Shown here: positions 36,945-46,555 of the stretch, piece after piece | Layout of the letters: every line of letters begins with the position of its first letter | Position numbering within the stretch: position 1 is the first letter of the stretch | Assembly (NCBI RefSeq): GCF_001591105.1 | Contig: NZ_BCUD01000005.1 | Coordinates: forward strand, 1-64,000 | Direction: 5' to 3' | DNA: 64,000 bases | Origin: Vibrio nereis NBRC 15637 | GTDB taxonomy: Bacteria; Pseudomonadota; Gammaproteobacteria; Enterobacterales; Vibrionaceae | Notes under the pieces: model-generated | Seen by the model: the letters and a program-made list of their open reading frames with translations, nothing else | Told to the model about the DNA's origin: nothing | The model's database searches: none | Made by a program: the position numbers and the translations under genes

Positions 36945-37621
36945 GCATGAGTGCTGAGCAGCTAACAGGTAAAGTATCCACCCATCTGGTGGATACTTTA
37001 GTAGGGCAAAAATCGTTTCTCGTTCACCCGCAAGTCACGAACGACTTGTTAGCTCTGAAAAAAGCGGCAACTCAAGCTGGTTTTAACTTATGCATCGCCA
37101 GCGGCTTTCGGGATTTTGAAAGGCAAATGCTGATCTGGAATCGCAAGATGTCCGGTGAAGCCGCTATCTTAGATAGCGAAAGCCAAGCGATGGATGTAAA
37201 TACGCTCTCGGAAAAAGAAAAAGCACTGGCGATTTTACGCTGGTCTGCATTACCTGGCGGTAGCCGTCACCATTGGGGAACCGATTTTGACCTCTATGAC
37301 CGTGACAGCTTGCCGCAAGGTGTTAACTTGCAACTTGAGCCATGGGAGTATCTGACTGGCCACCAGCAGCATTTTTACGTGTGGTTAAAAGAACATCTGG
37401 CTCACTTTGGTTTCTTTTTCCCATATCAAGAAGACAAAGGCGGAGTCGCTTGTGAGCCCTGGCATATCAGCCACCGTGCCACAGCGCAAAGTTGTTTAGC
37501 TCAGCTCAGTATGGCTGTGTTGCATCAACAGATCCAAGCCAGCTCTCTGATTGGCAAAGAAGTGGTACTCGACAACCTCGAAAGCATATACAATCAATTC
37601 ATTACCAATATCTCTCAGTAA
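36941..37621 (+). CDS. M15-family D-Ala-D-Ala carboxypeptidase-like protein
   Basis: A 226-residue zinc peptidase of the M15 (VanY/LdcB) family that trims peptidoglycan stem peptides. Zinc ligands are in [10 protein letters not shown] and E-P-W-H-I-S-H-R, with the conserved substrate loop S-G-F-R-D-F. No clear signal peptide is seen, so it may act in the cytoplasm or in recycling. It starts with GTG in a GTGA overlap with the dapE stop; an ATG two codons later is possible. The coupling to dapE is notable because both act on diaminopimelate-containing metabolism. Confidence 0.85.
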   Translation: MSMSAEQLTGKVSTHLVDTLVGQKSFLVHPQVTNDLLALKKAATQAGFNLCIASGFRDFERQMLIWNRKMSGEAAILDSESQAMDVNTLSEKEKALAILRWSALPGGSRHHWGTDFDLYDRDSLPQGVNLQLEPWEYLTGHQQHFYVWLKEHLAHFGFFFPYQEDKGGVACEPWHISHRATAQSCLAQLSMAVLHQQIQASSLIGKEVVLDNLESIYNQFITNISQ

Positions 37622-37627
37622 GGGGGA

Positions 37628-37810
37628 ATGATGGAATGGTTAACTAACCCTTGGGTTATCATTGTTATCGTGTTGAGCGTGATCATCGGTAATATCGCAG
37701 CGTTGAAGTACACCGCGAAAATGAAGTTTAATGTCAAAAATAGAAGGCCAAAAACACCTTCAGCCGACAAGCTAGATGAGAACGAAGAGAATAAAAAAGA
37801 CCCGCAATGA
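37628..37810 (+). CDS. DUF2897 small membrane protein
   Basis: A 60-residue protein: one membrane helix (about residues 8-26) followed by a charged cytoplasmic tail rich in Lys, Glu and Asn. This matches DUF2897, a short family of vibrios and relatives with unknown role. It is six bases behind the M15 peptidase gene and is the last gene of the yffB-dapE operon. Its stop codon lies inside the terminator hairpin. Confidence 0.75.
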   Translation: MMEWLTNPWVIIVIVLSVIIGNIAALKYTAKMKFNVKNRRPKTPSADKLDENEENKKDPQ

Positions 37811-37821
37811 TGCGGGTCTTT
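37794..37821. terminator. Bidirectional terminator overlapping the DUF2897 stop codon
   Basis: AAAGACCCGCA, short loop, TGCGGGTCTTT, with A/T runs on both sides. The TGA stop of the rightward gene (37808-37810) lies in the loop and right arm. The convergent gene ends at 37842, so the hairpin probably serves both. Confidence 0.9.
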
Positions 37822-37841
37822 GATTATTTGGCCTCAACGAT

Positions 37842-38618
37842 TCACTTAATATGATCCCAAGAGATGTTCGATACAATTCGGCAGTCGTCGCACTTAAAAT
37901 GGAAGATGTCGTGCAGCGGCTCGTCTAGTAACCACTCTCCACCACATTTCGGACACTTACGCGCTTTTTCATCAGCCAAACTTTTTCCGCCTACTCGGTA
38001 TTGATAGTAGTAAGTCGGGATCTTGGTGACGTATTCAATGCGGCCACGTAAATCCCAACCACGGCGAAACAATACACTGTCCGCATCGCAAATCTCATGC
38101 AAGGCTGCGTGCTCGGCACGACAAGCGCCCGCCATTTGAATTTCATCACATGCCTGCCATTCTGTTTGCCACTTCACCACCGCTTTGTGATCACCATTAA
38201 GAGTCGGCCCATTGCGATACAGCGGGATCGGTAACAACGACTCCCCACTTCTCAGTGGCGAACACGTATGGACATAAGTCGTGTACAGTACTTGCCAGCT
38301 AGGCGTCTCGTCTTCGGCAGAGGCTTCCGAGTTTAAGTCACGGCCCAGCAAACGAACTTTTGGAGCCAATAAACAAGCCTCGGCAAGACGACCAATGCAC
38401 ACATTGACGAAATCCGAGTGATATTTGGGGTGCAAGCTTTCTTGCTCTGGGCACACGGCGCGAACAAAAAACTCCCCGTCTCCCATCACAATCGGGAATT
38501 CTCGCCCAAGCACTTGACCGTTGTAACGCAGCGCGTCCATCAAGCCATTGATCGCTTTATCTACCGCTGAAACGGTAGTGTTATCAAAACATTCAAATTG
38601 GAGTTCAACTACGTACAT
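37842..38618 (-). CDS. Zn-ribbon protein of the DUF2310 family
   Basis: A 258-residue soluble protein with a C-terminal zinc ribbon made of C-P-K-C-G-G-E-W and, about 17 residues later, C-D-D-C (about residues 221-247). The long N-terminal part has no recognised fold to my eye. It matches DUF2310, found next to syd in vibrios. The function is unknown; a nucleic-acid or protein-binding role is a guess. It starts two bases after the syd stop codon, so the two are almost certainly co-transcribed. Confidence 0.82.
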   Translation of the reverse strand: MYVVELQFECFDNTTVSAVDKAINGLMDALRYNGQVLGREFPIVMGDGEFFVRAVCPEQESLHPKYHSDFVNVCIGRLAEACLLAPKVRLLGRDLNSEASAEDETPSWQVLYTTYVHTCSPLRSGESLLPIPLYRNGPTLNGDHKAVVKWQTEWQACDEIQMAGACRAEHAALHEICDADSVLFRRGWDLRGRIEYVTKIPTYYYQYRVGGKSLADEKARKCPKCGGEWLLDEPLHDIFHFKCDDCRIVSNISWDHIK

Positions 38619-38620
38619 GA

Positions 38621-39166
38621 TTACACCACAGGCGTCAGTTTGGCTAGAAATTCCGCGAGGTCTTCTGCAAGTACGTCTCGCTTATCTGTACCTAAACGCT
38701 CTAGCACAACATTACCCGTTAGGTTACAAATCGAAATCACATCCAGCTCTGCGTCGGTGGCGGCGATAAATACCGTTGGTTTTAACTTTAAACGGCGCTG
38801 AGTGACCAAATGGCCCAATATATTTTCCTGCAAACGAACAAAATCGTCATCATTCCATACTTGCAATAAAGTGAGTTCATTGCCGTTCCAAGTCGCATCC
38901 ATATCGGCGCTGTACTGAGAACCATAAAATGTTTTTATATCGTCATGTAAGGTAAGCTCAATACCCTGTTCCACATTAGTAAAGTCAGCGGACGTTTCTC
39001 GTGGGTAAGCTTTCCACTCCACGCAATCATCGTGTTTGGCTTCAACACATGGCGACACCAAATCCGCCAGTTCTTCACTGGTAGGTAAGCGGCCATGTTT
39101 TTCTAAATGAGACTGTCGATAGTTATCACTGAATGAAAGCAACGCTTGCAAGGCATTATCCGCCAT
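38621..39166 (-). CDS. syd: SecY-interacting protein Syd
   Basis: Syd binds the cytoplasmic face of SecY and monitors the integrity of the SecYEG translocon. The ATG at 39166 (181 residues) is chosen because GGAGAG lies just upstream; the in-frame start four codons earlier is a TTG that overlaps this site. The acidic protein matches Syd over its length, including [16 protein letters not shown] and the conserved F-I-A-A-T-D motifs. Confidence 0.94.
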   Translation of the reverse strand: MADNALQALLSFSDNYRQSHLEKHGRLPTSEELADLVSPCVEAKHDDCVEWKAYPRETSADFTNVEQGIELTLHDDIKTFYGSQYSADMDATWNGNELTLLQVWNDDDFVRLQENILGHLVTQRRLKLKPTVFIAATDAELDVISICNLTGNVVLERLGTDKRDVLAEDLAEFLAKLTPVV

Positions 39167-39297
39167 TAGACTCTCCAATTGGGTAAATTCATCAAACTAA
39201 CGTCGGCTTACAGCAAACTTAGCTTGGTATCAGTATTCGCTTTTAGTCGCGGGATTTCGTAAAATTCTCGCCATTCTAATAGAAAATGAACCTAAGT

Positions 39298-40143
39298 ATG
39301 AGCAAATATTCTGATGCAAAAGAGTTAGCGGGCCTAACTCTTGGTCAAAAGACCGAGTATGCCAACCAATATGATCCCTCTCTGCTGCAACCAGTGCCTC
39401 GTAGCCTGAATAGAAATGACCTGAACTTGGGCGAAGAACTGCCGTTTAAAGGCTGCGACATCTGGACATTGTACGAGCTGTCATGGCTAAACGAAAAAGG
39501 CCTACCACAAGTGGCGGTGGGCGAAGTATCAATTCCTGCCACCAGCGAGAACTTGATTGAGTCGAAATCGTTCAAGCTCTACCTAAACAGCTTCAACCAA
39601 ACCCGTTTTGCAAGCTGGGATGAAGTCGAAGCAACGCTGAAAAAAGATCTGTCTGAGTGTGCTGGTGAAGAAGTCAGCGTAACTGTACGCTCTGTGGTTG
39701 ATTACACAGACTCGGTTATCGTCACGATGGATGGCGAATGCATCGACGAACAAGATATCGAGATTTTGAGCTATGACTTTGATGACGCATTACTTAAAGG
39801 TGCTACGTCAGAGCAGATCGTCGAAGAAAGCCTGCACAGCCACCTGTTAAAGTCCAACTGCCTAATTACCAACCAGCCTGACTGGGGCAGTGTTGAAATT
39901 CAGTACACTGGAAAACAGATCAACCGAGAAGCCCTGCTTCGTTATATTGTGTCATTCCGTGAACACAACGAGTTTCATGAACAATGTGTTGAACGTATCT
40001 TTACCGATGTGATGAAATACTGCCAACCTGAAAAGCTGACGGTATACGCTCGTTATACCCGACGTGGTGGTTTGGATATTAACCCATACCGCTCAACAGA
40101 GCAGGCTCAGCCCACTCACAACCAACGCATGGCTCGTCAATAA
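39298..40143 (+). CDS. queF: NADPH-dependent 7-cyano-7-deazaguanine reductase QueF
   Basis: QueF reduces preQ0 to preQ1 on the way to queuosine in tRNA. It is the long two-domain type (281 residues from the ATG at 39298; another ATG lies four codons upstream). The QueF signature [17 protein letters not shown] is in the N-terminal half. The catalytic cysteine and aspartate lie in [13 protein letters not shown] in the C-terminal half. It is divergent from syd. I looked for a preQ1 riboswitch in the leader and saw none. Confidence 0.96.
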   Translation: MSKYSDAKELAGLTLGQKTEYANQYDPSLLQPVPRSLNRNDLNLGEELPFKGCDIWTLYELSWLNEKGLPQVAVGEVSIPATSENLIESKSFKLYLNSFNQTRFASWDEVEATLKKDLSECAGEEVSVTVRSVVDYTDSVIVTMDGECIDEQDIEILSYDFDDALLKGATSEQIVEESLHSHLLKSNCLITNQPDWGSVEIQYTGKQINREALLRYIVSFREHNEFHEQCVERIFTDVMKYCQPEKLTVYARYTRRGGLDINPYRSTEQAQPTHNQRMARQ

Positions 40144-40157
40144 GGAACGCTTTCAGG

Positions 40158-42452
40158 ATGGCTAAAATACGCTGGGCGCGCTGGTTAAGCGCATTCGCTT
40201 TATTTGTAACGACACAGGTTGCCGCTGCAACGCTCTACTCTTCCGCTATGCTGAATGAAGCAAACGGACTGGTAGACATTGTGCCTAAGCAATCAAAACA
40301 GCTTGCGACCCGTTACCTGTCCCAGCGTACTTTGTCTGATAAAACGGAACAAAGCCCATCTTCCGTTTCCCGCGATGAAAGTGACAGTCGCACTCGCTCT
40401 CCAGGTAGCACGATTGACGCGTTACGGATTTTGGCCCATGCGGAGTTCAACCTAGGGAATCCGCGTGCTGCTTTGCAACATTTAACCGAAGCAAAGCAAC
40501 TCGCCACCACCTATAACCTGCCGTATTTACTGCTCGATGTGCAATTAGTCGAAATCAGACTGCGCTGGATGATCACCGGTCAAGCTTTTGAAGCTCGAGA
40601 AGCATTAGTGAAATGGGAGAAATCGTTTGGCGCGATCCAAAACTCACAGCAACTTGCGCGCGGTCTTCAATATAAGATGACGATGCTTAAGGCCGATATT
40701 GCTTCATCAGACGGCGAAGACAAACGCGCTGAAGAGCTTTACTCGGCGGCAAAAGAGTTTGTAGATAACTCAACATCGACTAAGACCGAAATCAGCTATC
40801 ATACAACGCTCGGAAAGCACTACCTCAACAACAAACAATACAACCTTGCGCTTTCCGAACTGCTCAAAAGCTATTGGACAGCCATTGAAAGTAACTCCGG
40901 CGTATTGCTTGCTGAGGTCAACCGAACACTTGGCCAACTTTTTTATGAGCGAAAAGTCTTTGATAAGGCCAATGAGCACCTTTCCCAAGCGGCTGACTTT
41001 TATGACAACTACGAAAACTCTCCTGCGCTAACCCCGATCTTAAAGCGCATGGGAGACATCTACTTTACTCAAGGAAAATACAACCTTGCTCTGGTTCAAT
41101 ATTTCAACGCGATGGATCACGAACGCCTACAGAACAACGTTGAAAGTATCATTGATATCCGCATCTCACTGGCTGAGACCTATCTACATTTAGTGAATTT
41201 CCCATTAGCCGAACAGTATCTTGAGCGAGCTCTTACGCTGCTTGAGTATGCGGATATTCCTCGTTTGAAAGCTCAAGCACTGTTGCTCGAAGCGGGTTTG
41301 GCACATCATCAACACGATGCACAACAAGTTCTGTTCAAAGCAAAGCAAGCGCTAGCCATAGCAAAAGCCTTAGGCGATATCCGTTCACAAAAAGCGGCCT
41401 ACCAGCTGATTTATACGGGCTATGAGTTAAGTGGCGAGTACCAAAAAGCGTTGGAATATTTAAAACAGTTTAACTCGCTGACCAATATTGAGCAGCAAGA
41501 GCTAGATGTGATTAGCGAAGATGCATTTAGACAACAAAAAGAGTTTGTGGAGCAGACTCTGCACTTAGTCGGCCAACAAGTAGAACTTGACCAAACAAAA
41601 CAAGACTTCCGCAAGTTCCAAAAGATCTCGTTTACGCTGTTTACCGCCTGCTTCCTACTGTTACTTTTTGTTTTCAGACGCGGTCACATCATCAGCCTTC
41701 AACGGGAAGAACTCGACGAGCTGAATAACGATCTGTTCACGCACTCTCGCTCAGGGTTAAAAAATCTACGCATGCTCAATGCCAAACTACCCGCTTCGCT
41801 AGAAGAAAGCATCAGCAAGTTTGAACAGTGGCACGTCGGAGAACTGATCCATGAACCACTTAATGATCGCTTGCGCTTCGTTATGATCGATGTGCCTTTT
41901 TTACGCAACATGTACTTGCAGCATGGCTACCAAGAAGGCTTAAAACTCGAACGTGAATTTGGCGAATACTTGAAAAAGAAAATCGACCATCCAGCCCGTA
42001 TGTACCATTTTTCTGACGCCAATCTGCTGTATATCGAACACAACACGGAAGAAAGCACAGACCCTGAAGCGGTATTCAATAAAGTCCAACAATGGGTAAC
42101 GGATTTTAACCCTGAGAAAAACATAAACCGCATCATTCGTATCGGTATGGCTGACTACCCTTTCCTGCCTAGAGCTTATACAGCGGTTAATGATAAGGAA
42201 CTACTGGACGTACTGCTGATGGCGACCAGCACAGCGCGCACCCTAAGTATGAAAGAGCATTGTAGCCAGTGGGTTTACCTCAAAGCCATCGAGAATGCGC
42301 CAGCGGCAAGCTTGGCAACAGGTAACATACGCCAGGCGTGTAAGCACTCAATAAATCAAGGGCTAATAAAAGTTCATTCCTCTTATAAGAATGAGGACAG
42401 CATCAAAAAACTGTTAAAAGATGAGGAAAACATCGTCAATCAAACGTTGTAG
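40158..42452 (+). CDS. TPR protein with degenerate GGDEF domain
   Basis: A 764-residue protein with an N-terminal signal peptide (about 1-23), a periplasmic array of TPR-like helices from about residue 80 to 440, one membrane helix near residues 497-513 and a cytoplasmic C-terminal part. That part follows the layout of a GGDEF domain (M-I-D-V-P-F-L-R-N-M-Y, then R-I-G-M-A-D-Y-P-F-L-P-R-A), but where GGDEF/GGEEF should stand it reads F-S-D-A-N-L-L-Y-I. It should therefore be catalytically dead. It is followed by an apparently active diguanylate cyclase gene and may be a periplasmic sensor for it. No symbol is assigned. Confidence 0.75.
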   Translation: MAKIRWARWLSAFALFVTTQVAAATLYSSAMLNEANGLVDIVPKQSKQLATRYLSQRTLSDKTEQSPSSVSRDESDSRTRSPGSTIDALRILAHAEFNLGNPRAALQHLTEAKQLATTYNLPYLLLDVQLVEIRLRWMITGQAFEAREALVKWEKSFGAIQNSQQLARGLQYKMTMLKADIASSDGEDKRAEELYSAAKEFVDNSTSTKTEISYHTTLGKHYLNNKQYNLALSELLKSYWTAIESNSGVLLAEVNRTLGQLFYERKVFDKANEHLSQAADFYDNYENSPALTPILKRMGDIYFTQGKYNLALVQYFNAMDHERLQNNVESIIDIRISLAETYLHLVNFPLAEQYLERALTLLEYADIPRLKAQALLLEAGLAHHQHDAQQVLFKAKQALAIAKALGDIRSQKAAYQLIYTGYELSGEYQKALEYLKQFNSLTNIEQQELDVISEDAFRQQKEFVEQTLHLVGQQVELDQTKQDFRKFQKISFTLFTACFLLLLFVFRRGHIISLQREELDELNNDLFTHSRSGLKNLRMLNAKLPASLEESISKFEQWHVGELIHEPLNDRLRFVMIDVPFLRNMYLQHGYQEGLKLEREFGEYLKKKIDHPARMYHFSDANLLYIEHNTEESTDPEAVFNKVQQWVTDFNPEKNINRIIRIGMADYPFLPRAYTAVNDKELLDVLLMATSTARTLSMKEHCSQWVYLKAIENAPAASLATGNIRQACKHSINQGLIKVHSSYKNEDSIKKLLKDEENIVNQTL

Positions 42453-42502
42453 GCAGTGACGGATAGATTTTATTTGTTATTATCAATAGATTAATTAATA
42501 AG

Positions 42503-42520
42503 GGTGATTTATTAATCACC
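42503..42520. repeat. Inverted repeat ahead of the diguanylate cyclase gene
   Basis: GGTGATT-TATT-AATCACC, perfect 7-base arms with a 4-base spacer, ending 20 bases upstream of the ATG at 42541. It could be an operator or a hairpin covering the leader. There is no good T-run directly after it, and no clear ribosome-binding site before the ATG. Confidence 0.6.
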
Positions 42521-42540
42521 AGTCTGTAAGTTTAGTTTTT

Positions 42541-44106
42541 ATGGGCTCTCTAGAACCAGATCTCCAGTCACAGCTTCACCATCTTAAATATCAATTAGAA
42601 CAAGTTCGATTGACACAAAAGGATACCTCGTTCAAATTTATTAGAGAGCAGAAGGTACTCAAAAGAATCATTGCATCAATGACAGATGCCCATAAAAGCG
42701 AGGACCCTCGACTACAAGCAGGTTTAATCGAGCTGAAACAAGCCATAGAGCAGCAACAAGACATCAGCTCTTTGATACCAAAGCTAGCGATATTAGAGCG
42801 GTTGCTTAAACAACAAGGCTTGGCTATGGAAAAACAGACGGAACACCTAGATTCGCAGATCAGACACAGCGGAGAAACACTGCTGCGTCTAACAGGCTTG
42901 CCGGTAAAAATTAAGCGAGACCTTAGAGATCTGTTGAACTATTCAAACGGTCAAAAACGTCCACATGCAGAGCAGGCAGTAAAACTGCTTAACCTGTATG
43001 ACCGTTCTGTCAAAATCATTGCAGCCAATCCCCATACGCCACTCAATCAAATTTCTAAGAGCTCTGATAGAGAGTTGCTTCTAAAACTTTCGGACGAACT
43101 GCAGCATTTAATTGCTGAGATCGATTTTGAAGGCGAGTCTGGTGAACAGTTGGCCGATATTCGCGCAAAATTACTCATCGGTGTTAATTCACATACGCTT
43201 TTGGAACTCACGCTTCAAACACTTAAATTAGTGGTTGATGGCACACACTACGAACGTAAAACCTCCGAGCAATTTTTAGATCAAGTGAATGCGTCTCTCG
43301 CCTCTTCTATGAGTGCGACAGAACAAAACACTCAGCAATCGCAAAGTTACTTAGCACAACGTCATGAAATCAATGATGAACTTGCTGATGTCATTGGTAA
43401 AACCGAAGCTAAAGTGACCTCAGCAACGGATTTAGCCGCACTGAAAAACGACCTGACTCCACTGCTAAACCAACTCAACTCGCTATCAGAACGCTTACGT
43501 CATGCCGAGCAAAGAGAGCAAGCATTGCTCGATCATATGGAGCATGGCAAAGACCAACTTGAAGCCCTGTTTGAACTCGCTCAAGACTACCGTCGTCGTT
43601 TGGACGAACAAAAGCAAAGAATTCAGCTTGATCCGCTGACCAAAATCTATAACCGCACCGCATTTAATGACAAACTTGAAATTGAGTATCGCCGCTGGAT
43701 TAGAAACCAGCACGACCTTCACTTGGTGTTACTAGACATCGATGGATTTAGTGCCATCAATGACAGTTTTGGTTACACGGCGGGTGATAAAGCGCTTAAG
43801 ATCATTGCGCGTACCATAAAAAGCACCTTAACAGATGGTGACATCGTAGCGCGTTTTGGCGGAGAGGAGTTTATCCTGATTTTGCCACAGCGTTCAGATA
43901 AAGACTGCCATAGCTTGGTACAAAAAATTCAGCAACAGATCTCGAAACTGCCGTTTAAGTTCAAAGAACAAAACCTGACGATTACGCTATCTGCCGCGAG
44001 CAGCTACTTTAAAGAGTCTGATACACCAGAAGAGGTTTTAGAGCGCCTCAACTTACGCCTGAAAAAAGGCAAAGCTATCGGGCCAAACCAACTCATCTGG
44101 AAGTAG
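42541..44106 (+). CDS. Diguanylate cyclase with N-terminal coiled-coil region
   Basis: A 521-residue soluble protein: residues 1-355 are helical, coiled-coil-like, with no membrane segment. Residues 360-521 form a GGDEF domain with L-D-P-L-T-K-I-Y-N-R, D-I-D-G-F and the active-site G-G-E-E-F at 440-444. The inhibitory-site motif R-x-x-D expected at 431-434 reads T-D-G-D, so product inhibition is probably lost. The end of the domain is less typical than usual. V. cholerae has a comparable protein in the same syd-queF neighbourhood (CdgG, VC0900, from memory). It makes c-di-GMP if active, which would bear on FlrA and motility. Confidence 0.88.
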   Translation: MGSLEPDLQSQLHHLKYQLEQVRLTQKDTSFKFIREQKVLKRIIASMTDAHKSEDPRLQAGLIELKQAIEQQQDISSLIPKLAILERLLKQQGLAMEKQTEHLDSQIRHSGETLLRLTGLPVKIKRDLRDLLNYSNGQKRPHAEQAVKLLNLYDRSVKIIAANPHTPLNQISKSSDRELLLKLSDELQHLIAEIDFEGESGEQLADIRAKLLIGVNSHTLLELTLQTLKLVVDGTHYERKTSEQFLDQVNASLASSMSATEQNTQQSQSYLAQRHEINDELADVIGKTEAKVTSATDLAALKNDLTPLLNQLNSLSERLRHAEQREQALLDHMEHGKDQLEALFELAQDYRRRLDEQKQRIQLDPLTKIYNRTAFNDKLEIEYRRWIRNQHDLHLVLLDIDGFSAINDSFGYTAGDKALKIIARTIKSTLTDGDIVARFGGEEFILILPQRSDKDCHSLVQKIQQQISKLPFKFKEQNLTITLSAASSYFKESDTPEEVLERLNLRLKKGKAIGPNQLIWK

Positions 44107-44276
44107 CGATATATTCCCTACCAATGTCATATAAATATCAATAAGTTAGGATGTTGTTAACAAAAGCATGCTAAGCTAAAGTTTACCTGGTCGTTAGATG
44201 TGGAGTGAATCGAGCACCTACCCCTTCCTCTTTTTAACGACACACGGAGAGTATGACCCTAGTCAAGGAGAGTATT

Positions 44277-45641
44277 ATGATCACTCATATTAGTCCGGCT
44301 GGTAGTATGGATCTTCTCTCTCAACTTGAAGTTGAGCGCCTTAAGAAAACCGCCTCCAGTGATCTTTATCAGCTATACAGAAACTGTACACTCGCAGTAT
44401 TGAATTCTGGTAGCCACACTGACAACTCTAAAGAACTGCTTGATAAATATAAGTCCTTCGACGTCAATGTGGTACGTCGCGAACGTGGTATCAAACTGGA
44501 GCTCACAAATGCCCCAGAGCACGCCTTTGTCGACGGCCAAATCATCAAGGGGATTCAAGAACATTTGTTTGCAGTGTTGAGAGACATTGTTTACGTCAAC
44601 ATGCATTTAGCGGACAACCAACGACTGAACCTGACCAACGCAAGCCATATCACCAACTTAGTGTTTGGTATTTTACGCAATGCTGGTGCGCTGACGCCAG
44701 GAATCGTACCCAACCTTGTTGTTTGCTGGGGTGGCCATTCCATCAACGCGGTAGAGTATCAGTACACTCGTGAAGTGGGCCATGAACTTGGCTTACGTGA
44801 AATGAATATCTGTACTGGTTGTGGCCCAGGTGCAATGGAAGGGCCAATGAAAGGTGCCGCCATCGGCCACGCGAAGCAGCGTTATTATGAGCAGCGTTAC
44901 CTAGGCCTGACTGAACCGTCGATCATTGCAGCAGAGCCGCCAAACCCGATCGTCAATGAGTTGATAATCATGCCAGACATCGAAAAGCGTCTTGAAGCGT
45001 TTGTTCGTATGGCTCATGGCATCGTCATTTTCCCTGGTGGCGCGGGTACCGCAGAAGAGCTGTTGTATATCTTGGGTATTATGATGCACCCCGAAAACGT
45101 CAGCCAGCCGCTGCCAATAGTATTAACCGGGCCGAAAGAGAGTGAAGAGTACTTCCGCTCCATCGATCGTTTTATTGGTGAAACATTAGGTGAAACAGCA
45201 CAGCAACACTATGAGATTGTCATTGACGATCCCGCAAGAGTGGCGCAAATCATGAAGCATGGCATGACCGATGTACGTCAACACCGTAAAGATACCGGCG
45301 ATGCCTACAGCTTTAACTGGCTATTGAAGATTGAGCCAGAGTTCCAGCTGCCGTTTGAACCGACCCATGAGAACATGGCGCGCTTAAACCTGCACTTAAA
45401 CCAGCGTCCTGAGTTTTTAGCCGCTTCCCTGCGACAAGCTTTCTCAGGGATAGTGGCGGGTAACGTCAAAGCAGAAGGCATTCAAGAAATTGAAAAGTAT
45501 GGCCCATTCTCACTCAATGGTGATGCCAGTTTGATGACAAAAATGGACAAACTACTGCGAGATTTCGTCGAACAAGACCGCATGAAGTTACCGGGCGGCA
45601 GCGCGTACGAACCGTGTTATCACATCAATACGCTCGGCTAG
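44277..45641 (+). CDS. ppnN: Nucleotide 5'-monophosphate nucleosidase PpnN (YgdH)
   Basis: PpnN cleaves purine and pyrimidine nucleoside monophosphates to base and ribose-5-phosphate, and in E. coli it is controlled by (p)ppGpp. The 454-residue protein starts [11 protein letters not shown]; the ATG at 44277 has AAGGAG upstream. The central LOG-type Rossmann domain has the G-G-H-S-I-N and C-G-P-G-A-M-E-G-P motifs and the P-G-G-A-G-T-A-E-E phosphate-binding loop. It stands alone, ahead of xni. Confidence 0.95.
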   Translation: MITHISPAGSMDLLSQLEVERLKKTASSDLYQLYRNCTLAVLNSGSHTDNSKELLDKYKSFDVNVVRRERGIKLELTNAPEHAFVDGQIIKGIQEHLFAVLRDIVYVNMHLADNQRLNLTNASHITNLVFGILRNAGALTPGIVPNLVVCWGGHSINAVEYQYTREVGHELGLREMNICTGCGPGAMEGPMKGAAIGHAKQRYYEQRYLGLTEPSIIAAEPPNPIVNELIIMPDIEKRLEAFVRMAHGIVIFPGGAGTAEELLYILGIMMHPENVSQPLPIVLTGPKESEEYFRSIDRFIGETLGETAQQHYEIVIDDPARVAQIMKHGMTDVRQHRKDTGDAYSFNWLLKIEPEFQLPFEPTHENMARLNLHLNQRPEFLAASLRQAFSGIVAGNVKAEGIQEIEKYGPFSLNGDASLMTKMDKLLRDFVEQDRMKLPGGSAYEPCYHINTLG

Positions 45642-45707
45642 TCGCTGGTAATCTGTCATTCATCCTATACAATAAGGGCTTAATTGCCCTTATCTTTTTG
45701 TCTTTTT

Positions 45708-46487
45708 ATGTCTATCCATCTTGTTATTATTGATGCCCTCAACCTCATTCGACGCGTGCACTCTGCCCAGCCCGATCCAAACGATATAGCAAGAACCATC
45801 ACCACGACGACCCGGACGTTAAACAAGATCATTACCGAATCTCAACCCACACATATCATTGCGGTGTTTGACCATCACCTGCAAGAGCGGGGTTGGCGTG
45901 CGGATATTCTTCCTGAATACAAACAGAACCGGAAACCCATGCCAGAGCCGTTGATGAAAGGTTTGGAATCCATTCAAGATGCATGGTGGAAACTTGGCAT
46001 AGATTCACTTCTATCAGAGGGTGATGAAGCGGATGACTTAGTCGCGACTTTGGCAATGAAAGTCGCAAGCCATAATGAGAAAGTGACGATCATTTCAACA
46101 GACAAAGGGTATTGCCAGCTACTCTCTCCTACTCTGCAAATTCGGGATTATTTCCAGCACCGCTGGTTAGATGAACCCTTCATCGACAAAGAATTTGGGG
46201 TCAAACCCAATCAGCTAGCAGATTACTGGGGGCTTGCTGGTGTGAGCTCTAGCCAAGTGCCAGGCGTTCCGGGAGTTGGTCCCAAAGCGGCAAAGGAAAT
46301 TCTCAACCAATTTAACGATATTGAGCAAGCTTACGCTAGCGACGAACTCCCAACGAAATACCGCAAGAAGCTGGATGAGCACATTGAATCGGCGCGCAAG
46401 TGTAAGCTTGTATCCGCTCTTAAGACAGATATTGAGTTAGGCTTTAATCTGCAGGATTTGCGTTTTAACGGCGCAAATGAAGCATAA
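45708..46487 (+). CDS. xni: Flap endonuclease Xni (YgdG/ExoIX)
   Basis: Xni is a 5'-nuclease relative of the DNA polymerase I N-terminal domain that processes flaps. The 259-residue protein starts at the ATG at 45708 (M-S-I-H-L-V-I-I-D-A-L-N). It has the metal-binding aspartates in I-D-A-L-N, F-D-H, G-D-E-A-D-D and S-T-D-K-G-Y, and the helix-hairpin-helix V-P-G-V-G-P-K-A-A. It ends at a strong bidirectional terminator shared with rlmM. Confidence 0.94.
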   Translation: MSIHLVIIDALNLIRRVHSAQPDPNDIARTITTTTRTLNKIITESQPTHIIAVFDHHLQERGWRADILPEYKQNRKPMPEPLMKGLESIQDAWWKLGIDSLLSEGDEADDLVATLAMKVASHNEKVTIISTDKGYCQLLSPTLQIRDYFQHRWLDEPFIDKEFGVKPNQLADYWGLAGVSSSQVPGVPGVGPKAAKEILNQFNDIEQAYASDELPTKYRKKLDEHIESARKCKLVSALKTDIELGFNLQDLRFNGANEA

Positions 46488-46506
46488 TTGAACGCTACAT
46501 ACCAAC

Positions 46507-46535
46507 AAAAAAGGCTCTGATTTCAGAGCCTTTTT
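46507..46535. terminator. Bidirectional terminator between xni and rlmM
   Basis: AAAAAAGGCTCTGA followed closely by TCAGAGCCTTTTT: an arm of about 12 bases with a minimal loop and T-runs on both strands. It serves the convergent xni and rlmM. Confidence 0.92.
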
Positions 46536-46555
46536 CGTTTTGATTCATTGAGCGT

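Noticed and set aside
39179..39297. preQ1 riboswitch before queF
   Set aside because: No C-rich hairpin and A-rich tail pattern was found in the 119-base gap.
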